A DNA stretch of 38,837 nt. Source: an uncultured Alphaproteobacteria bacterium (GTDB lineage: Bacteria > Pseudomonadota > Alphaproteobacteria > HIMB59). The notes beneath the pieces were generated by a model. It searched no databases. It was not told where the DNA came from and was given only the letters and a program-made list of their open reading frames with translations. Position 1 is the stretch's first letter. The number at the start of each line of letters is the position of its first letter. The stretch covers positions 1-38,837 of the forward strand of contig CABZXY010000007.1 in assembly GCA_902529795.1 (NCBI GenBank), read 5' to 3'. Positions 7,963 to 16,524 of this stretch are shown here, one piece after another. The position numbers and the translations under genes were made by a program.

Positions 7963-9012
7963 TTAATCTATTCTTTTACCTGATGAGTTATCAAAAATAT
8001 GAACTAAAGAAGGTTGAATATCAAATTTAAATTCATCTCCTGATTTGACATCAATCTTAGAAGATAATTTACAGCTAAATTCTTGATCACCCATATTAGA
8101 ATAGATAATCATATCAGAACCTAAATACTCAACTAAATTTGCCTTACAAGAAATTGAACCACTATTTGAAATTTGTATATCATCTGGTCGAATTCCTATA
8201 CTTGCATCATCGACATTAATTGATTTATTCAAATTAATGGAGTTGTTATCAATTTTAGCGATGCCATTATCAATTTTACAATTAAATATATTCATCTGGG
8301 GTGAACCAATAAATTCTGCTACAAATTTTGTATTAGGTTTTGAATAAATATCTTTTGGAGTACCTACTTGTTCAACGATACCATCATTAATAACCACTAT
8401 TCTGTCACCTAGAGTCATCGCTTCAGTTTGATCGTGAGTAACAAAAATACTTGTAACGCCCATATGACGTTGAAGTTTTTTAATCTCAAGACGCATTTGA
8501 TTTCTTAATTTCGCATCAAGATTTGATAAAGGTTCATCAAAAAGAAAAATTTTAGGGTTTCTTACAATTGCACGACCCATTGCCACTCGCTGTCGTTGAC
8601 CACCAGATAACATACTGGGTTTACGAGATAGATAAGGGTCTATTTCAAGCAATTTGGCGACTTCATTGACCTTATCTTCGATCTCTTGTTTTGAGATACC
8701 TCTGTTTTTAAGGCCGTAAGCCATATTATTGTAAACAGTCATATGAGGATAAAGAGCATAGTTTTGAAAAACCATTGCCACGTCTCTTTCAGAAGGGTCT
8801 ACATTATTTATTGTGTTAGCATCTAGGATAATTTCTCCAGAAGTTATATCCTCTAGTCCTGCAATCATTCTTAATAATGTTGATTTACCACATCCACTAG
8901 GACCCACGAAAACAACAAATTCGCCTTTTTCAACATTTAAAGATGTTTCATTAACTGCCTTGGTCCCGTTAGGATAAACCTTAGTAATATTTTGTAATTC
9001 CAAAAAGCTCAT
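7963..9012 (-). CDS. ugpC: ABC transporter ATPase, UgpC/MalK type
   Basis: The 349-residue nucleotide-binding subunit that would energise the importer encoded upstream. Walker A GPSGCGKST (37-45), Q-loop FQNYALYPHMTVYNN, signature LSGGQRQRVAMGRAIV, Walker B IFLFDEPLSNLDA, H-loop VTHDQTEAMTLGD, then a C-terminal TOBE/MalK-type regulatory region (from about residue 235, with IGSPQMNIF and IGIRPDDI). This is the CUT1-family arrangement in which one ATPase forms a homodimer. It is the last gene of the operon, one base from the upstream permease. The Ugp name comes from the binding protein; substrate is inferred. Confidence 0.9.
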   Translation of the reverse strand: MSFLELQNITKVYPNGTKAVNETSLNVEKGEFVVFVGPSGCGKSTLLRMIAGLEDITSGEIILDANTINNVDPSERDVAMVFQNYALYPHMTVYNNMAYGLKNRGISKQEIEDKVNEVAKLLEIDPYLSRKPSMLSGGQRQRVAMGRAIVRNPKIFLFDEPLSNLDAKLRNQMRLEIKKLQRHMGVTSIFVTHDQTEAMTLGDRIVVINDGIVEQVGTPKDIYSKPNTKFVAEFIGSPQMNIFNCKIDNGIAKIDNNSINLNKSINVDDASIGIRPDDIQISNSGSISCKANLVEYLGSDMIIYSNMGDQEFSCKLSSKIDVKSGDEFKFDIQPSLVHIFDNSSGKRID

Positions 9013-9013
9013 T

Positions 9014-9865
9014 TTATTTCTCCGTTTGTATTAATCCTTTGATAAACCACCTTTGTAAAATTATAACGACCAATACCGGTGGAAGCATTGATAAAATGAT
9101 ATATGCAAATCTCTCACCTGTTCTAGGTAAAGCCACTCCTTCATAATTTTCTGTAAATATAATTTTCATCCCCATCACAACAGTCCAGTATTTCTCATCA
9201 GTTGTCATAATTAAAGGCCATAAATATTGACTGTAACCATAAACAAACATAAAGATGAACATGGCAGCTAACATAGTCTTGGATAAAGGAATTAAAAAAT
9301 CTATAAAAAATCTCCAGCTATTAGCGCCATCTAATTTAGCAGACTCTAAAAGTTCATCTGGTACTGTCTTATAAAATTGTCTAAAGAAGAAAGTCGCTGT
9401 TGCCGATGCAACTAAAGGAAGAATTAGTCCTGTATATGAATTTGTGAGTCCTAGGTCAGATACAATTTTATAACTAGGAAAAATTCTAACCTCTAAAGGC
9501 ACTAATAATGTAATAAAGATTAACCAAAAAATTGGAACTGCTAGTTTGAATCTAAAATATACTAAGGCATATGCTGACATGGCAGAAATTACAACTTTTA
9601 AAGTCGCAATACCTAAGGCCATAATAAAACTGTTTAGAAACATTTTAGTAGCAGTTACTTCTTCTGACCAACCACCTTTTTCATTTAGAACTTCGTTATA
9701 ATTTTGATCAAAATAGTCACCTAAAAAAAATTTCATTCCTTCTGTGATGATTGAGATATTTTCATGAGTTGAGGTAGCAAATGAATACCAAATAGGCAAT
9801 ACCATAAGTAAAACACCTAATAATAAAATTATATGGGAGAGTATTTGAACTGGCTTAAACTTCAT
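9014..9865 (-). CDS. ugpE: ABC permease, MalG/UgpE type, copy 2
   Basis: A 283-residue inner-membrane permease with six predicted transmembrane segments. It carries the EAA loop that docks onto the ATPase (ESAKLDGANSWRFFIDFLIP) and the family C-terminus (PPVLVVIILQRWFIKGL). It is a close paralogue of the gene directly upstream (9862-10680): the EAA region and the following YLWPLIMTT.EKYWTVVMG stretch are nearly identical, and similarity is visible at DNA level. The central loop is longer here (ENYEGVALPRTGERFA against GSISHRFA). Its ATGA overlaps the upstream stop by four bases, so the two are translationally coupled. Two MalG-type subunits in one operon is unusual. Confidence 0.9.
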   Translation of the reverse strand: MKFKPVQILSHIILLLGVLLMVLPIWYSFATSTHENISIITEGMKFFLGDYFDQNYNEVLNEKGGWSEEVTATKMFLNSFIMALGIATLKVVISAMSAYALVYFRFKLAVPIFWLIFITLLVPLEVRIFPSYKIVSDLGLTNSYTGLILPLVASATATFFFRQFYKTVPDELLESAKLDGANSWRFFIDFLIPLSKTMLAAMFIFMFVYGYSQYLWPLIMTTDEKYWTVVMGMKIIFTENYEGVALPRTGERFAYIILSMLPPVLVVIILQRWFIKGLIQTEK

Positions 9866-10680
9866 TTATCTTGAAAAATTCCTTGTATGAACCACCTTTG
9901 TAAAAAAATAATAATTAATACAGGTGGGATCATTGACATAATCACAAAAGCAAATCTATGAGATATAGACCCATACATAGTTTTTAAGCCCATAACCACT
10001 GTCCAATACTGCTCAGTAGTAGTCATAATAAGAGGCCAGAGGTATTGATTATAACCAAAAACAAACATAAAGATAAATACAGCGGCTATCATTGTTTTAG
10101 ATAAAGGCACTAAAAAATCGATAAAGAATTTCCAACTATTGGCACCATCTAACTTGGCAGACTCTAAAAGTTCATCAGGTACTGATTTATAAAATTGTCT
10201 GAAGAAAAAAGTTGCTATTGCAGAAGCTGAAATAGGCAATATTAGACCCATATAAGAATTAAGAAGATTTAAATTAGACATAATTTCATAGGTTGGCATA
10301 ATTCTAAGTTCAAGAGGAACTAAAAGAGTTATAAATATTAGCCAAAAAATAAATGAAGAATATTTTACTCTATAGTAGACAAGACCATAAGCGGCCATTA
10401 ATGAAGTAGCTACTGACAGTGTAGCTATGCCCGTTGCCATAATAAAACTATTAAAAAACATTTTTAAAGCAGTTATTTCTTGAAAAAAACCTGAAGTTTT
10501 AAACAAAACACTAGAATAGTTATCTATAAAATTGTCACCTAAAAGAAACTGTAAGCCATTAGTATTAATAAATAAGCTCGTATGAGTTGAACTTGCAAAA
10601 ATTATCCAAACAGGGGCTATCATTAAAAGTAGACCAAAAATTAAAATTAAATGATTCAGACTAAATGTTATTCTATTCAT
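9862..10680 (-). CDS. ABC permease, MalG/UgpE type, copy 1
   Basis: A paralogue of the next gene. I chose the ATG at 10680 (272 residues, MNRITFSLNHLILIF), one base after the stop of the MalF-type gene. The longer TTG-started version would overlap that gene by 26 bases and add nine residues that do not align with the paralogue. It has six hydrophobic segments, the EAA loop ESAKLDGANSWKFFIDFLVP and the C-terminal PPVLIIIFLQRWFIQGI. All structural motifs are intact, so neither copy looks like a decaying duplicate. It may form alternative heterodimers with the MalF-type subunit, or the two may have slightly different substrate paths. This is inference. Confidence 0.88.
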   Translation of the reverse strand: MNRITFSLNHLILIFGLLLMIAPVWIIFASSTHTSLFINTNGLQFLLGDNFIDNYSSVLFKTSGFFQEITALKMFFNSFIMATGIATLSVATSLMAAYGLVYYRVKYSSFIFWLIFITLLVPLELRIMPTYEIMSNLNLLNSYMGLILPISASAIATFFFRQFYKSVPDELLESAKLDGANSWKFFIDFLVPLSKTMIAAVFIFMFVFGYNQYLWPLIMTTTEQYWTVVMGLKTMYGSISHRFAFVIMSMIPPVLIIIFLQRWFIQGIFQDK

Positions 10681-10681
10681 C

Positions 10682-11560
10682 TTAGTTATAATGAATTTTT
10701 CCTTCAATATATCTGAATTGGAAAATTGTAATCACAAGAACAATCAACATCATCATAATTGATTGAGCCCCTGCGCTGCCTAAGTCCAAACCTTTAAAGC
10801 CATCTATATATGCTTTATAGACAAGCGTTTTGGTTTCACTTCCAGGTGCGCCGATTGTAGTAGTATCGATGATTCCAAAAGTATCAAAGAAAGAGTATGT
10901 GATATTAATTATAATCAAAAAGAAAGTGGTAGGCATTAATAATGGAAATGTAATAGTCCAGAATCTTCTGATGTTGCTTTTACAGTCAATAATAGATGCT
11001 TCTATTACAGTTTTTTGAATTGCCTGAAGACCAGCTAAAAAGAAAATAAAGTTAGCACTAATTTGTTTCCATGAGCCAGCAATTACTACATATATGTATG
11101 CATCAAATACATCTTGATACCAATTAAAACCCCATAAATTATTAAATAAATGATATAGCAGACCAAATCTTTCGCTAAAAAAATAATTGGCCATAACACC
11201 TACAACCGCTGGTGCTATAGCATAAGGCCAGATCAAAAGAGTTTTATAAACATTTTTTCCATGAAGAACACTATTAGCCTGAACGGCTAATAACAAACCA
11301 ATAGAACCAGTAATAAGTGTTATTACAAAACTATAAATGATCGTAAATTTAAATGCTGTATAGTACGAAGGATCTGAGAAGATAAATTTAAAATTATCAA
11401 AACCAGCAAAATACGAACCAAAACCAAAAGCATCTTGAATGGTAAAAGCGTCTCGAAAAGTTTGGATAATGGGCCAGTAAAGAAAAATTAAAAGAATTAA
11501 TAGCTGGGGAGCTAAAAAAAAATATTGAGAATAACTAGACTTGAATTGAACTTTTTTCAT
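10682..11560 (-). CDS. ugpA: ABC permease, MalF/UgpA type
   Basis: A 292-residue permease with about six transmembrane segments, beginning MKKVQFKSSYSQYFFLAPQL and carrying the UgpA-like YWPIIQTFRDAFTIQDAFG periplasmic entry. The EAA-like loop is diverged (IEASIIDCKSNIRRFWTITFPLLMPTTF) and the C-terminus is hydrophobic (MMMLIVLVITIFQFRYIEGK). It pairs with a MalG-type subunit to form the pore. The ATG at 11560 has no clear Shine-Dalgarno sequence; a 9-bp perfect hairpin ends 11 bases upstream of it, so expression relative to the binding protein is probably reduced. Confidence 0.9.
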   Translation of the reverse strand: MKKVQFKSSYSQYFFLAPQLLILLIFLYWPIIQTFRDAFTIQDAFGFGSYFAGFDNFKFIFSDPSYYTAFKFTIIYSFVITLITGSIGLLLAVQANSVLHGKNVYKTLLIWPYAIAPAVVGVMANYFFSERFGLLYHLFNNLWGFNWYQDVFDAYIYVVIAGSWKQISANFIFFLAGLQAIQKTVIEASIIDCKSNIRRFWTITFPLLMPTTFFLIIINITYSFFDTFGIIDTTTIGAPGSETKTLVYKAYIDGFKGLDLGSAGAQSIMMMLIVLVITIFQFRYIEGKIHYN

Positions 11561-11571
11561 TTATAGAAAAA

Positions 11572-11594
11572 GGAGGGTATATTAAATACCCTCC
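11572..11594 (-). terminator. Intercistronic hairpin (attenuator) between binding protein and permease
   Basis: On the minus strand GGAGGGTAT, a five-base loop, then ATACCCTCC form a perfect 9-bp stem, followed by TTTTTC. It lies 16 bases after the ugpB-like stop and ends 11 bases before the UgpA-like ATG. Stem plus T5 looks like a weak intrinsic terminator that allows partial read-through. It could equally protect the 3' end of the binding-protein message from exonucleases. Confidence 0.8.
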
Positions 11595-11610
11595 AAAATT
11601 TAGATTAACT

Positions 11611-12918
11611 TTAAAGTGTTTTTGCGAATTGTGCTAAAAGTTTTTCGGCACCATTATCCATGTTACCAAGCGCTTTTTCCACACTGATATCACCATTAAG
11701 CATTGGCTCAACATTTTCGTAAATTACTTCACGAATTTGAGGCCAGTTACCAGCTCTATATCCACCAGGAATAGTTGAACCTTCTAGACCTAATTGATCA
11801 CCAACTGCTTTGTGATAAGGAGAAGTTCTGTAGAAGTTGATAGTTTCAGCTAGCTCGATACCACCTTTAGTAACAGCGGCATAACCAGTCATGTTGTGAT
11901 AGTATAAATCCATCTCTGGTGAACCCATAAATTCAATGAATTTAGCAAGTCCTTTGTACTCTTCTTCTGTATGACCATTTAAGATCCAGTTAGCAGCACC
12001 ACCAATAAATGTTGGATATTCTTTACCACCAGTTACCGAGTCCCAGTAAAGAATTGGGTTAGTTGTAAAGTTCGGTAATACACCTTTCATACCGCCAAAA
12101 GATGCAGCTGAACCAAACCAGAATGCAGCTTCACCGTTTGTGAAAGGTGCTTGGTTATCACCCCATGCTCTACCCTTATATCCGTACCAACCCTTTTCAT
12201 ACCACTCTTTAACTTTTTCCCAGTGCATTACGAACTCAGGAGTATCGGCAAAAAGTGTTTTAGTTGGAACCGCATCATAACCGTTGTTACCATCAGTCAT
12301 TAATAAGTTATGTCTTGAGAAGAAGTTCTCAGTCCAAATCCATGGGCTGTGACTTTGTAGTAATGGAATATATCCAGCGTCAGCAATTTGTTGGGCGATA
12401 GCTTCAAACTCTTCATAAGTTCTTGGCACTTCCTCAATACCTACTTCCGCTAAGATATCCATGTTTGCATACATTAAACAAGTAGAACTATTGAATGGAA
12501 CACCGACCATCTTACCATCAGCGTCAGCATAGAAGTTTTTGATACCTGGGATGTAGTTATCAGCATCTACATCAATGCCATACTTCTCAGCCATCTCTTC
12601 GAAACCAATCACAACACCGTTTTTAACTTGTGCTACCATGATTGCAGCACCGGCATCATAAACCTGAGAGTAATGAGGTTGATCACCTGCTCTAAAAGCA
12701 GCGATAGTAGCAGCCATGTTATCTTCATAACTACCCTTACCTGTTGGAATGACCATGTACTCATCTTGAGATTCATTAAATCTGTTAGCAATTTCAATAA
12801 TCACATCACCTAAAAATCCACTATTACCATACCACCAATGAATTTCGGTTTTACTGTAACTGTTAGAAGTAAAGGCAAATGAAAATAGAATTGCAAATAT
12901 ACTAATTATCTTTTTCAT
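11611..12918 (-). CDS. ugpB: Extracellular solute-binding protein, UgpB-like
   Basis: The 435-residue periplasmic binding protein of the importer. A signal peptide is visible (MKKIISIFAILFSFAFTSNS, cleavage near SYS-K). By recall alignment with E. coli UgpB (sn-glycerol-3-phosphate / glycerophosphocholine), several blocks are shared: FNESQDEYMVIPTGKGSYEDN, AFRAGDQPHYSQVYDAG, PFNSSTCLMYAN, IGGAANWIL, MTGYAAVTKGG and RAGNWPQIREVI, including the Ser, Tyr and Arg blocks used for phosphate binding in UgpB. A glycerol-3-phosphate-type phosphodiester is thus the likely ligand class, but a sugar remains possible. The ATG has a strong Shine-Dalgarno AAGGAG six bases upstream, unlike the permease genes. 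It is the first gene of the operon. Confidence 0.88.
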   Translation of the reverse strand: MKKIISIFAILFSFAFTSNSYSKTEIHWWYGNSGFLGDVIIEIANRFNESQDEYMVIPTGKGSYEDNMAATIAAFRAGDQPHYSQVYDAGAAIMVAQVKNGVVIGFEEMAEKYGIDVDADNYIPGIKNFYADADGKMVGVPFNSSTCLMYANMDILAEVGIEEVPRTYEEFEAIAQQIADAGYIPLLQSHSPWIWTENFFSRHNLLMTDGNNGYDAVPTKTLFADTPEFVMHWEKVKEWYEKGWYGYKGRAWGDNQAPFTNGEAAFWFGSAASFGGMKGVLPNFTTNPILYWDSVTGGKEYPTFIGGAANWILNGHTEEEYKGLAKFIEFMGSPEMDLYYHNMTGYAAVTKGGIELAETINFYRTSPYHKAVGDQLGLEGSTIPGGYRAGNWPQIREVIYENVEPMLNGDISVEKALGNMDNGAEKLLAQFAKTL

Positions 12919-12924
12919 TATTTT

Positions 12925-12930
12925 CTCCTT
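12925..12930 (-). promoter_or_regulatory. Strong ribosome binding site of ugpB-like gene
   Basis: AAGGAG on the minus strand, six bases before the ATG at 12918. The three binding-protein genes in the window have such near-consensus sites, while most other genes, including their own permeases, do not. This supports high, differential expression of the binding protein. Confidence 0.75.
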
Positions 12931-12951
12931 AAAGATTGATCTTAAGTATTA

Positions 12952-12957
12952 ATTATA
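12952..12957 (-). promoter_or_regulatory. Possible -10 element of the Ugp-like operon
   Basis: A perfect TATAAT on the minus strand, 33 bases before the ugpB-like ATG and just upstream of the Shine-Dalgarno. No good -35 hexamer is visible at 16-18 bases distance, and the region is so AT-rich that a chance match is possible. Confidence 0.35.
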
Positions 12958-13031
12958 AAAAATTAATAACGAATTGTGGATACATATTTAAGATAATTTT
13001 AAATATATATGAAATTTATGTTAATATTTTA

Positions 13032-15401
13032 TTAAATACTTGAAAGTAATTTTTTTCTTCTTTTTTGATTAAATATCACGAAACATAACATAATAAATCC
13101 AAATAAATATACCCATTCTTTATTAGGTCTATCTAAATTGCCAATTTGAATAGATGTAATTTCATCATAGAAAAAAAGACCTCTTTGCTCAGCGACACCC
13201 ATGAATTCAAGATTAACTACATCTAAATTTCCTCGATCATTTAATTCCGTTTCAATACCGATAAATTTTTCTATAGACGTATTGGCGTCTTCCTCTACTT
13301 CGAAAGCGAATAATTTATAACGTTCTCCATAATTCGTATATCTAGTTACTTGAAGTCGAATGTCTCTGCCTTGTTCAAAATTGATACCCTCATTCAAGCT
13401 CCCCTCGTATTCAGAAAATTGAGGGTAAATACGATTCATAATTGCATCTGGTCTGAACATTGAAAGAGTAATTAGTAACAATAAGATAGTTTCGTACCAT
13501 TTTAATTTGGTAATAAACCACCCTTGAGTTGCGCTAGTGAAAGTCAAAATAGCAATTAACGAAACAACAAAAATTAAAACACCATGATATACACTGGATA
13601 CGCCAATTAATAATAATTCAGGATTAAAAATAAAAACTAATGGCAAGATTGCTGTTCTAATTTCATAATAAAAAGCTTGAATACCTGTCTTGATAGGATC
13701 TGCTCTTGATATGGCGGAGGCAGCATATGCGGCCAAACCTACAGGAGGTGTAACATCTGCCATTAATCCAAAATAAAATACAAATAAATGTACTGCGATT
13801 ATCGGTAAAACTATTCCAGAGGCACCACCTATTTCCACAATTACATTAGCCATCAGTGATGCTACAACAAGATAATTAGCCGTTGTCGGCAAACCCAAAC
13901 CTAATATTAAACATAAAACCATCACAAGAAGAATGAGAATGATAAAATTACCTCCAGAGATAACCTCAACAACTTCAATCATTGCATTGCTTAATCCAGT
14001 AGAAGCTACTGCTCCCACAATAATTCCAGCAGTTGCAATTGCGATTGCAATATTCGTCATGTTTATAGCACCTCTGATCATTCCTTTAACAACATCTTCT
14101 ATGCCAAGTTTTATTTGTGATAAATAATCAGAAAACTGTTTGTTAGATTTAAAATCTATTTTTTGAAAAATCATCAAAGCCATCATGGCGATAATGCTAT
14201 AAAAAACGGACGAACCCGCTGACCACCTTTTTATTATAAGAAGATAAATGAGAAGCCCTATCGGAAGTAAATAATGTATTCCTGATAGAAAAGTTTGACG
14301 TAATGGAGGTATATCAACTGGTTCCATACCTTTAAGACCTAATTTGCTCGCTTCTAAGTCTGAAATCCAAAATAAAGATAAATAAATAATTATGGCAGGA
14401 ATAAAGGCGTGCGTGATTACTTGAAAGTAAGTAATACCTAGCATCTCAGCCATGATAAATGCAGCAGCGCCCATAATTGGAGGCATGATTTGACCATTCA
14501 CTGAAGCTGCAACTTCTATTGATCCAGCTTTTACTGCAGGAAAGCCTGTTTTTTTCATTACAGGAATAGTAAATGTTCCAGTCGTAACTACGTTAGCGAT
14601 AGAAGAACCAGAAATCATTCCAGTAAGACCAGAGGCTAGAATTGATGCTTTTGCTGGACCACCTCTAAATTTTCCAACAAGAGCAATCGCGAGATTTAGA
14701 AAATATTTTCCACCTCCTGCGTAATCCAACATGGAACCAAATAAAACAAATAAAAAAACAAAACTTACGGATACAGAAATAGGAATTCCAAAAATAGCTT
14801 CACCACCAAACCAATGATAGCCAACTAATCTTTTTAGAGATAAACCCTGATGAGAAATTAAGTCTGGCATGCTTTGGCCAAAAACTGAATAAGCTAAAAA
14901 AACTATTGCAACAATAACTAGCGGCAAGCCTATGGTTCTTCTTGTTGCTTCCAATAATAAAGTGACCGCTATGATTCCAATGATCATTTCTATTGGAAAG
15001 TCATAACTATTACCAAATAAGGTTATAGGTAATTTCCATAAAATTCCATTACTGTAGACAATCTTTTCATAAAAAATGACTATGTACATGGCACAAGCAA
15101 ATGCCACAAGTGCAATAATAATATCTAGAATTCCAAAATTTTTATTTTTATCTTTTTTTAATAAAGGGTATGAGAGAAAAGCGATTAAAAAAGCAAAGCT
15201 GAGATGAATAGCTCTAGCGGGTACATCTATAAAGACTCCAAAACCAACCATAAAAGGAAATGGTGAAGCGTACCAAAGTTGAAACAACGACCAACAAAAG
15301 GCAATAAAAGCAATTGTTTTAAGATGTAAACCAGAAAGGGATCTGGTTTTACTTTCTACTTCGTCATATTTCTTAGCAAGATTGTTATTATTTTCGGACA
15401 T
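13032..15401 (-). CDS. TRAP transporter fused permease, TAXI type, with C-terminal DUF3394-like domain
   Basis: A 789-residue polytopic membrane protein combining the small (DctQ-like) and large (DctM-like) TRAP subunits in one chain, as usual for TAXI-type TRAP transporters. The first ~190 residues hold the small-subunit-like helices. The large-subunit core follows with GSMLDYAGGGKYFLNLA, ASGLTGMISGSSIANVVTTG, VAASVNGQIMPPIMGAAAF, LGLGLPTTANYLVVA and ADVTPPVGLAAYAASAIS. After about residue 620 come more helices and a ~120-residue soluble stretch before a final helix, resembling DUF3394. Uptake is driven by an ion gradient (family knowledge), not ATP. It lies downstream of the TAXI binding protein, across a terminator-like hairpin. 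Confidence 0.92.
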   Translation of the reverse strand: MSENNNNLAKKYDEVESKTRSLSGLHLKTIAFIAFCWSLFQLWYASPFPFMVGFGVFIDVPARAIHLSFAFLIAFLSYPLLKKDKNKNFGILDIIIALVAFACAMYIVIFYEKIVYSNGILWKLPITLFGNSYDFPIEMIIGIIAVTLLLEATRRTIGLPLVIVAIVFLAYSVFGQSMPDLISHQGLSLKRLVGYHWFGGEAIFGIPISVSVSFVFLFVLFGSMLDYAGGGKYFLNLAIALVGKFRGGPAKASILASGLTGMISGSSIANVVTTGTFTIPVMKKTGFPAVKAGSIEVAASVNGQIMPPIMGAAAFIMAEMLGITYFQVITHAFIPAIIIYLSLFWISDLEASKLGLKGMEPVDIPPLRQTFLSGIHYLLPIGLLIYLLIIKRWSAGSSVFYSIIAMMALMIFQKIDFKSNKQFSDYLSQIKLGIEDVVKGMIRGAINMTNIAIAIATAGIIVGAVASTGLSNAMIEVVEVISGGNFIILILLVMVLCLILGLGLPTTANYLVVASLMANVIVEIGGASGIVLPIIAVHLFVFYFGLMADVTPPVGLAAYAASAISRADPIKTGIQAFYYEIRTAILPLVFIFNPELLLIGVSSVYHGVLIFVVSLIAILTFTSATQGWFITKLKWYETILLLLITLSMFRPDAIMNRIYPQFSEYEGSLNEGINFEQGRDIRLQVTRYTNYGERYKLFAFEVEEDANTSIEKFIGIETELNDRGNLDVVNLEFMGVAEQRGLFFYDEITSIQIGNLDRPNKEWVYLFGFIMLCFVIFNQKRRKKLLSSI

Positions 15402-15415
15402 TTAGAAGTACAAAT

Positions 15416-15447
15416 AAAAAAAACCCATGCCATTTTACTGGCATGGG
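15416..15447 (-). terminator. Terminator-like hairpin between TAXI binding protein and permease
   Basis: On the minus strand CCCATGCCA, a six-base loop (GTAAAA), TGGCATGGG and then eight T residues. The 9-bp perfect GC-containing stem plus T8 is a textbook intrinsic terminator. It begins 18 bases after the binding-protein stop and the T-tract ends 14 bases before the permease ATG. With no separate promoter visible for the permease, it most likely works as an attenuator with partial read-through. Confidence 0.88.
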
Positions 15448-15465
15448 CCAAAATGATTTAAATTA

Positions 15466-16461
15466 TTACATCCAACCCATTTCTTTGTAGTACTTTACAG
15501 CACCAGCATGAAGTGGAGCAGAAAGACCATTGGTGATCATGTCTGCAGGGTTTAAGTTAGCAAAGGCAGGATGAAGTTTTTTGAAATCATCTAAGTTTTC
15601 AAATACAGCACGAACAACTTCGTATACTACATCATCGCTTACTGATGCACTACTCACAAAAGTTGCCATCACACCAAAGGTCGTAGCATCTGCTTTTTGT
15701 GATTTATAAAATTGACCAGCCGGAATACTTGCAAAAGCATAAAACGGATTATCATTTACAAGTGCCGCTTCAACGTCAGAGTCTAGATTAACAAAATGCG
15801 CACCACATCCGTCAATTGCTTGACCTATTGCACCGTTAGGAACGCCAACAGTGTAACCAATAGCATCAACTTTACCGTCACAAAGTGCATTAACCTGCTC
15901 AGAAGATGTTAATTCAGTTGCCTGTTTAAAATCATCCATGCTTGTTCCATGAGCGTTCATAAGTACTTCCATTGTTCCTCTTTGACCAGAACCAGGATTA
16001 CCTACATTCACAACTTTACCTGCTAAATCAGACCAAGAATTAATTCCTGAGTCTTTACCAGCAATTAATTGAAATGGCTCCGGATGAACAGAGAAAACTG
16101 CTCTTAAGTCATCAAACTGATTACCTTCCCATTTTGAAGAACCATTAAATGCATGATATTGCCAATCAGACTGGGCTACACCAAATTGAAGTTCACCCTC
16201 TTTAATTTGACCAATATTATAATTTGATCCACCAGTAGATGGAGCAGCACAACGTAGACCGTGTTTACGACCCTCTTTACGTCCCTCTGCGGCCTCTTTG
16301 TGAACCATACGACATACTGAGTTACCAACAACGAAGTAAACACCTGTTGGTCCACCTGTACCAATAGAAATAAATTCTGCAGCTTTTACAGAGGAAATAG
16401 ACACGCTAAGACCTAAAGATAATAAAGCTGCAACGACAATCGATAATGATTTTTTAATCAT
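15466..16461 (-). CDS. TAXI family TRAP transporter substrate-binding protein
   Basis: A 331-residue periplasmic protein with an N-terminal signal (MIKKSLSIVVAALLSLGLSV..., cleavage near VKAAEF). The body has TAXI-family features: ISIGTGGPTGVYFVVGNSVCRMV (phosphate-like Gly loop), LRCAAPSTGGSNYNIGQI, GVAQSDWQYHAFNG, LRAVFSVHPEPFQLIAG, VNVGNPGSGQRGTMEVLM and DAIGYTVGVPNGAI. TAXI proteins deliver organic acids or amino acids to the fused TRAP permease; the substrate cannot be read from sequence. The ATG is preceded by GGAGGG. It is divergent from an aminotransferase gene only 63 bases away, which hints at an amino or keto acid substrate. Confidence 0.93.
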   Translation of the reverse strand: MIKKSLSIVVAALLSLGLSVSISSVKAAEFISIGTGGPTGVYFVVGNSVCRMVHKEAAEGRKEGRKHGLRCAAPSTGGSNYNIGQIKEGELQFGVAQSDWQYHAFNGSSKWEGNQFDDLRAVFSVHPEPFQLIAGKDSGINSWSDLAGKVVNVGNPGSGQRGTMEVLMNAHGTSMDDFKQATELTSSEQVNALCDGKVDAIGYTVGVPNGAIGQAIDGCGAHFVNLDSDVEAALVNDNPFYAFASIPAGQFYKSQKADATTFGVMATFVSSASVSDDVVYEVVRAVFENLDDFKKLHPAFANLNPADMITNGLSAPLHAGAVKYYKEMGWM

Positions 16462-16487
16462 GATTGTTCCCTCCTTCTGAAAAATTG

Positions 16488-16516
16488 ACTATAAATCATG
16501 CATTATTTGCATACAA
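16488..16516 (-). promoter_or_regulatory. Predicted sigma-70 promoter of TAXI-TRAP operon with internal dyad
   Basis: Minus strand: -35 TTGTAT (16511-16516), a 17-base spacer, -10 TATAGT (16488-16493). Transcription would start about 20 bases before the TAXI ATG, just ahead of its Shine-Dalgarno. Almost the whole spacer, with the edge of the -35 box, is a perfect inverted repeat ATGCA-ttatt-TGCAT (16498-16512), placed where a repressor could block RNA polymerase. The operator role is inference. Confidence 0.5.
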
Positions 16517-16524
16517 TATTTTTT

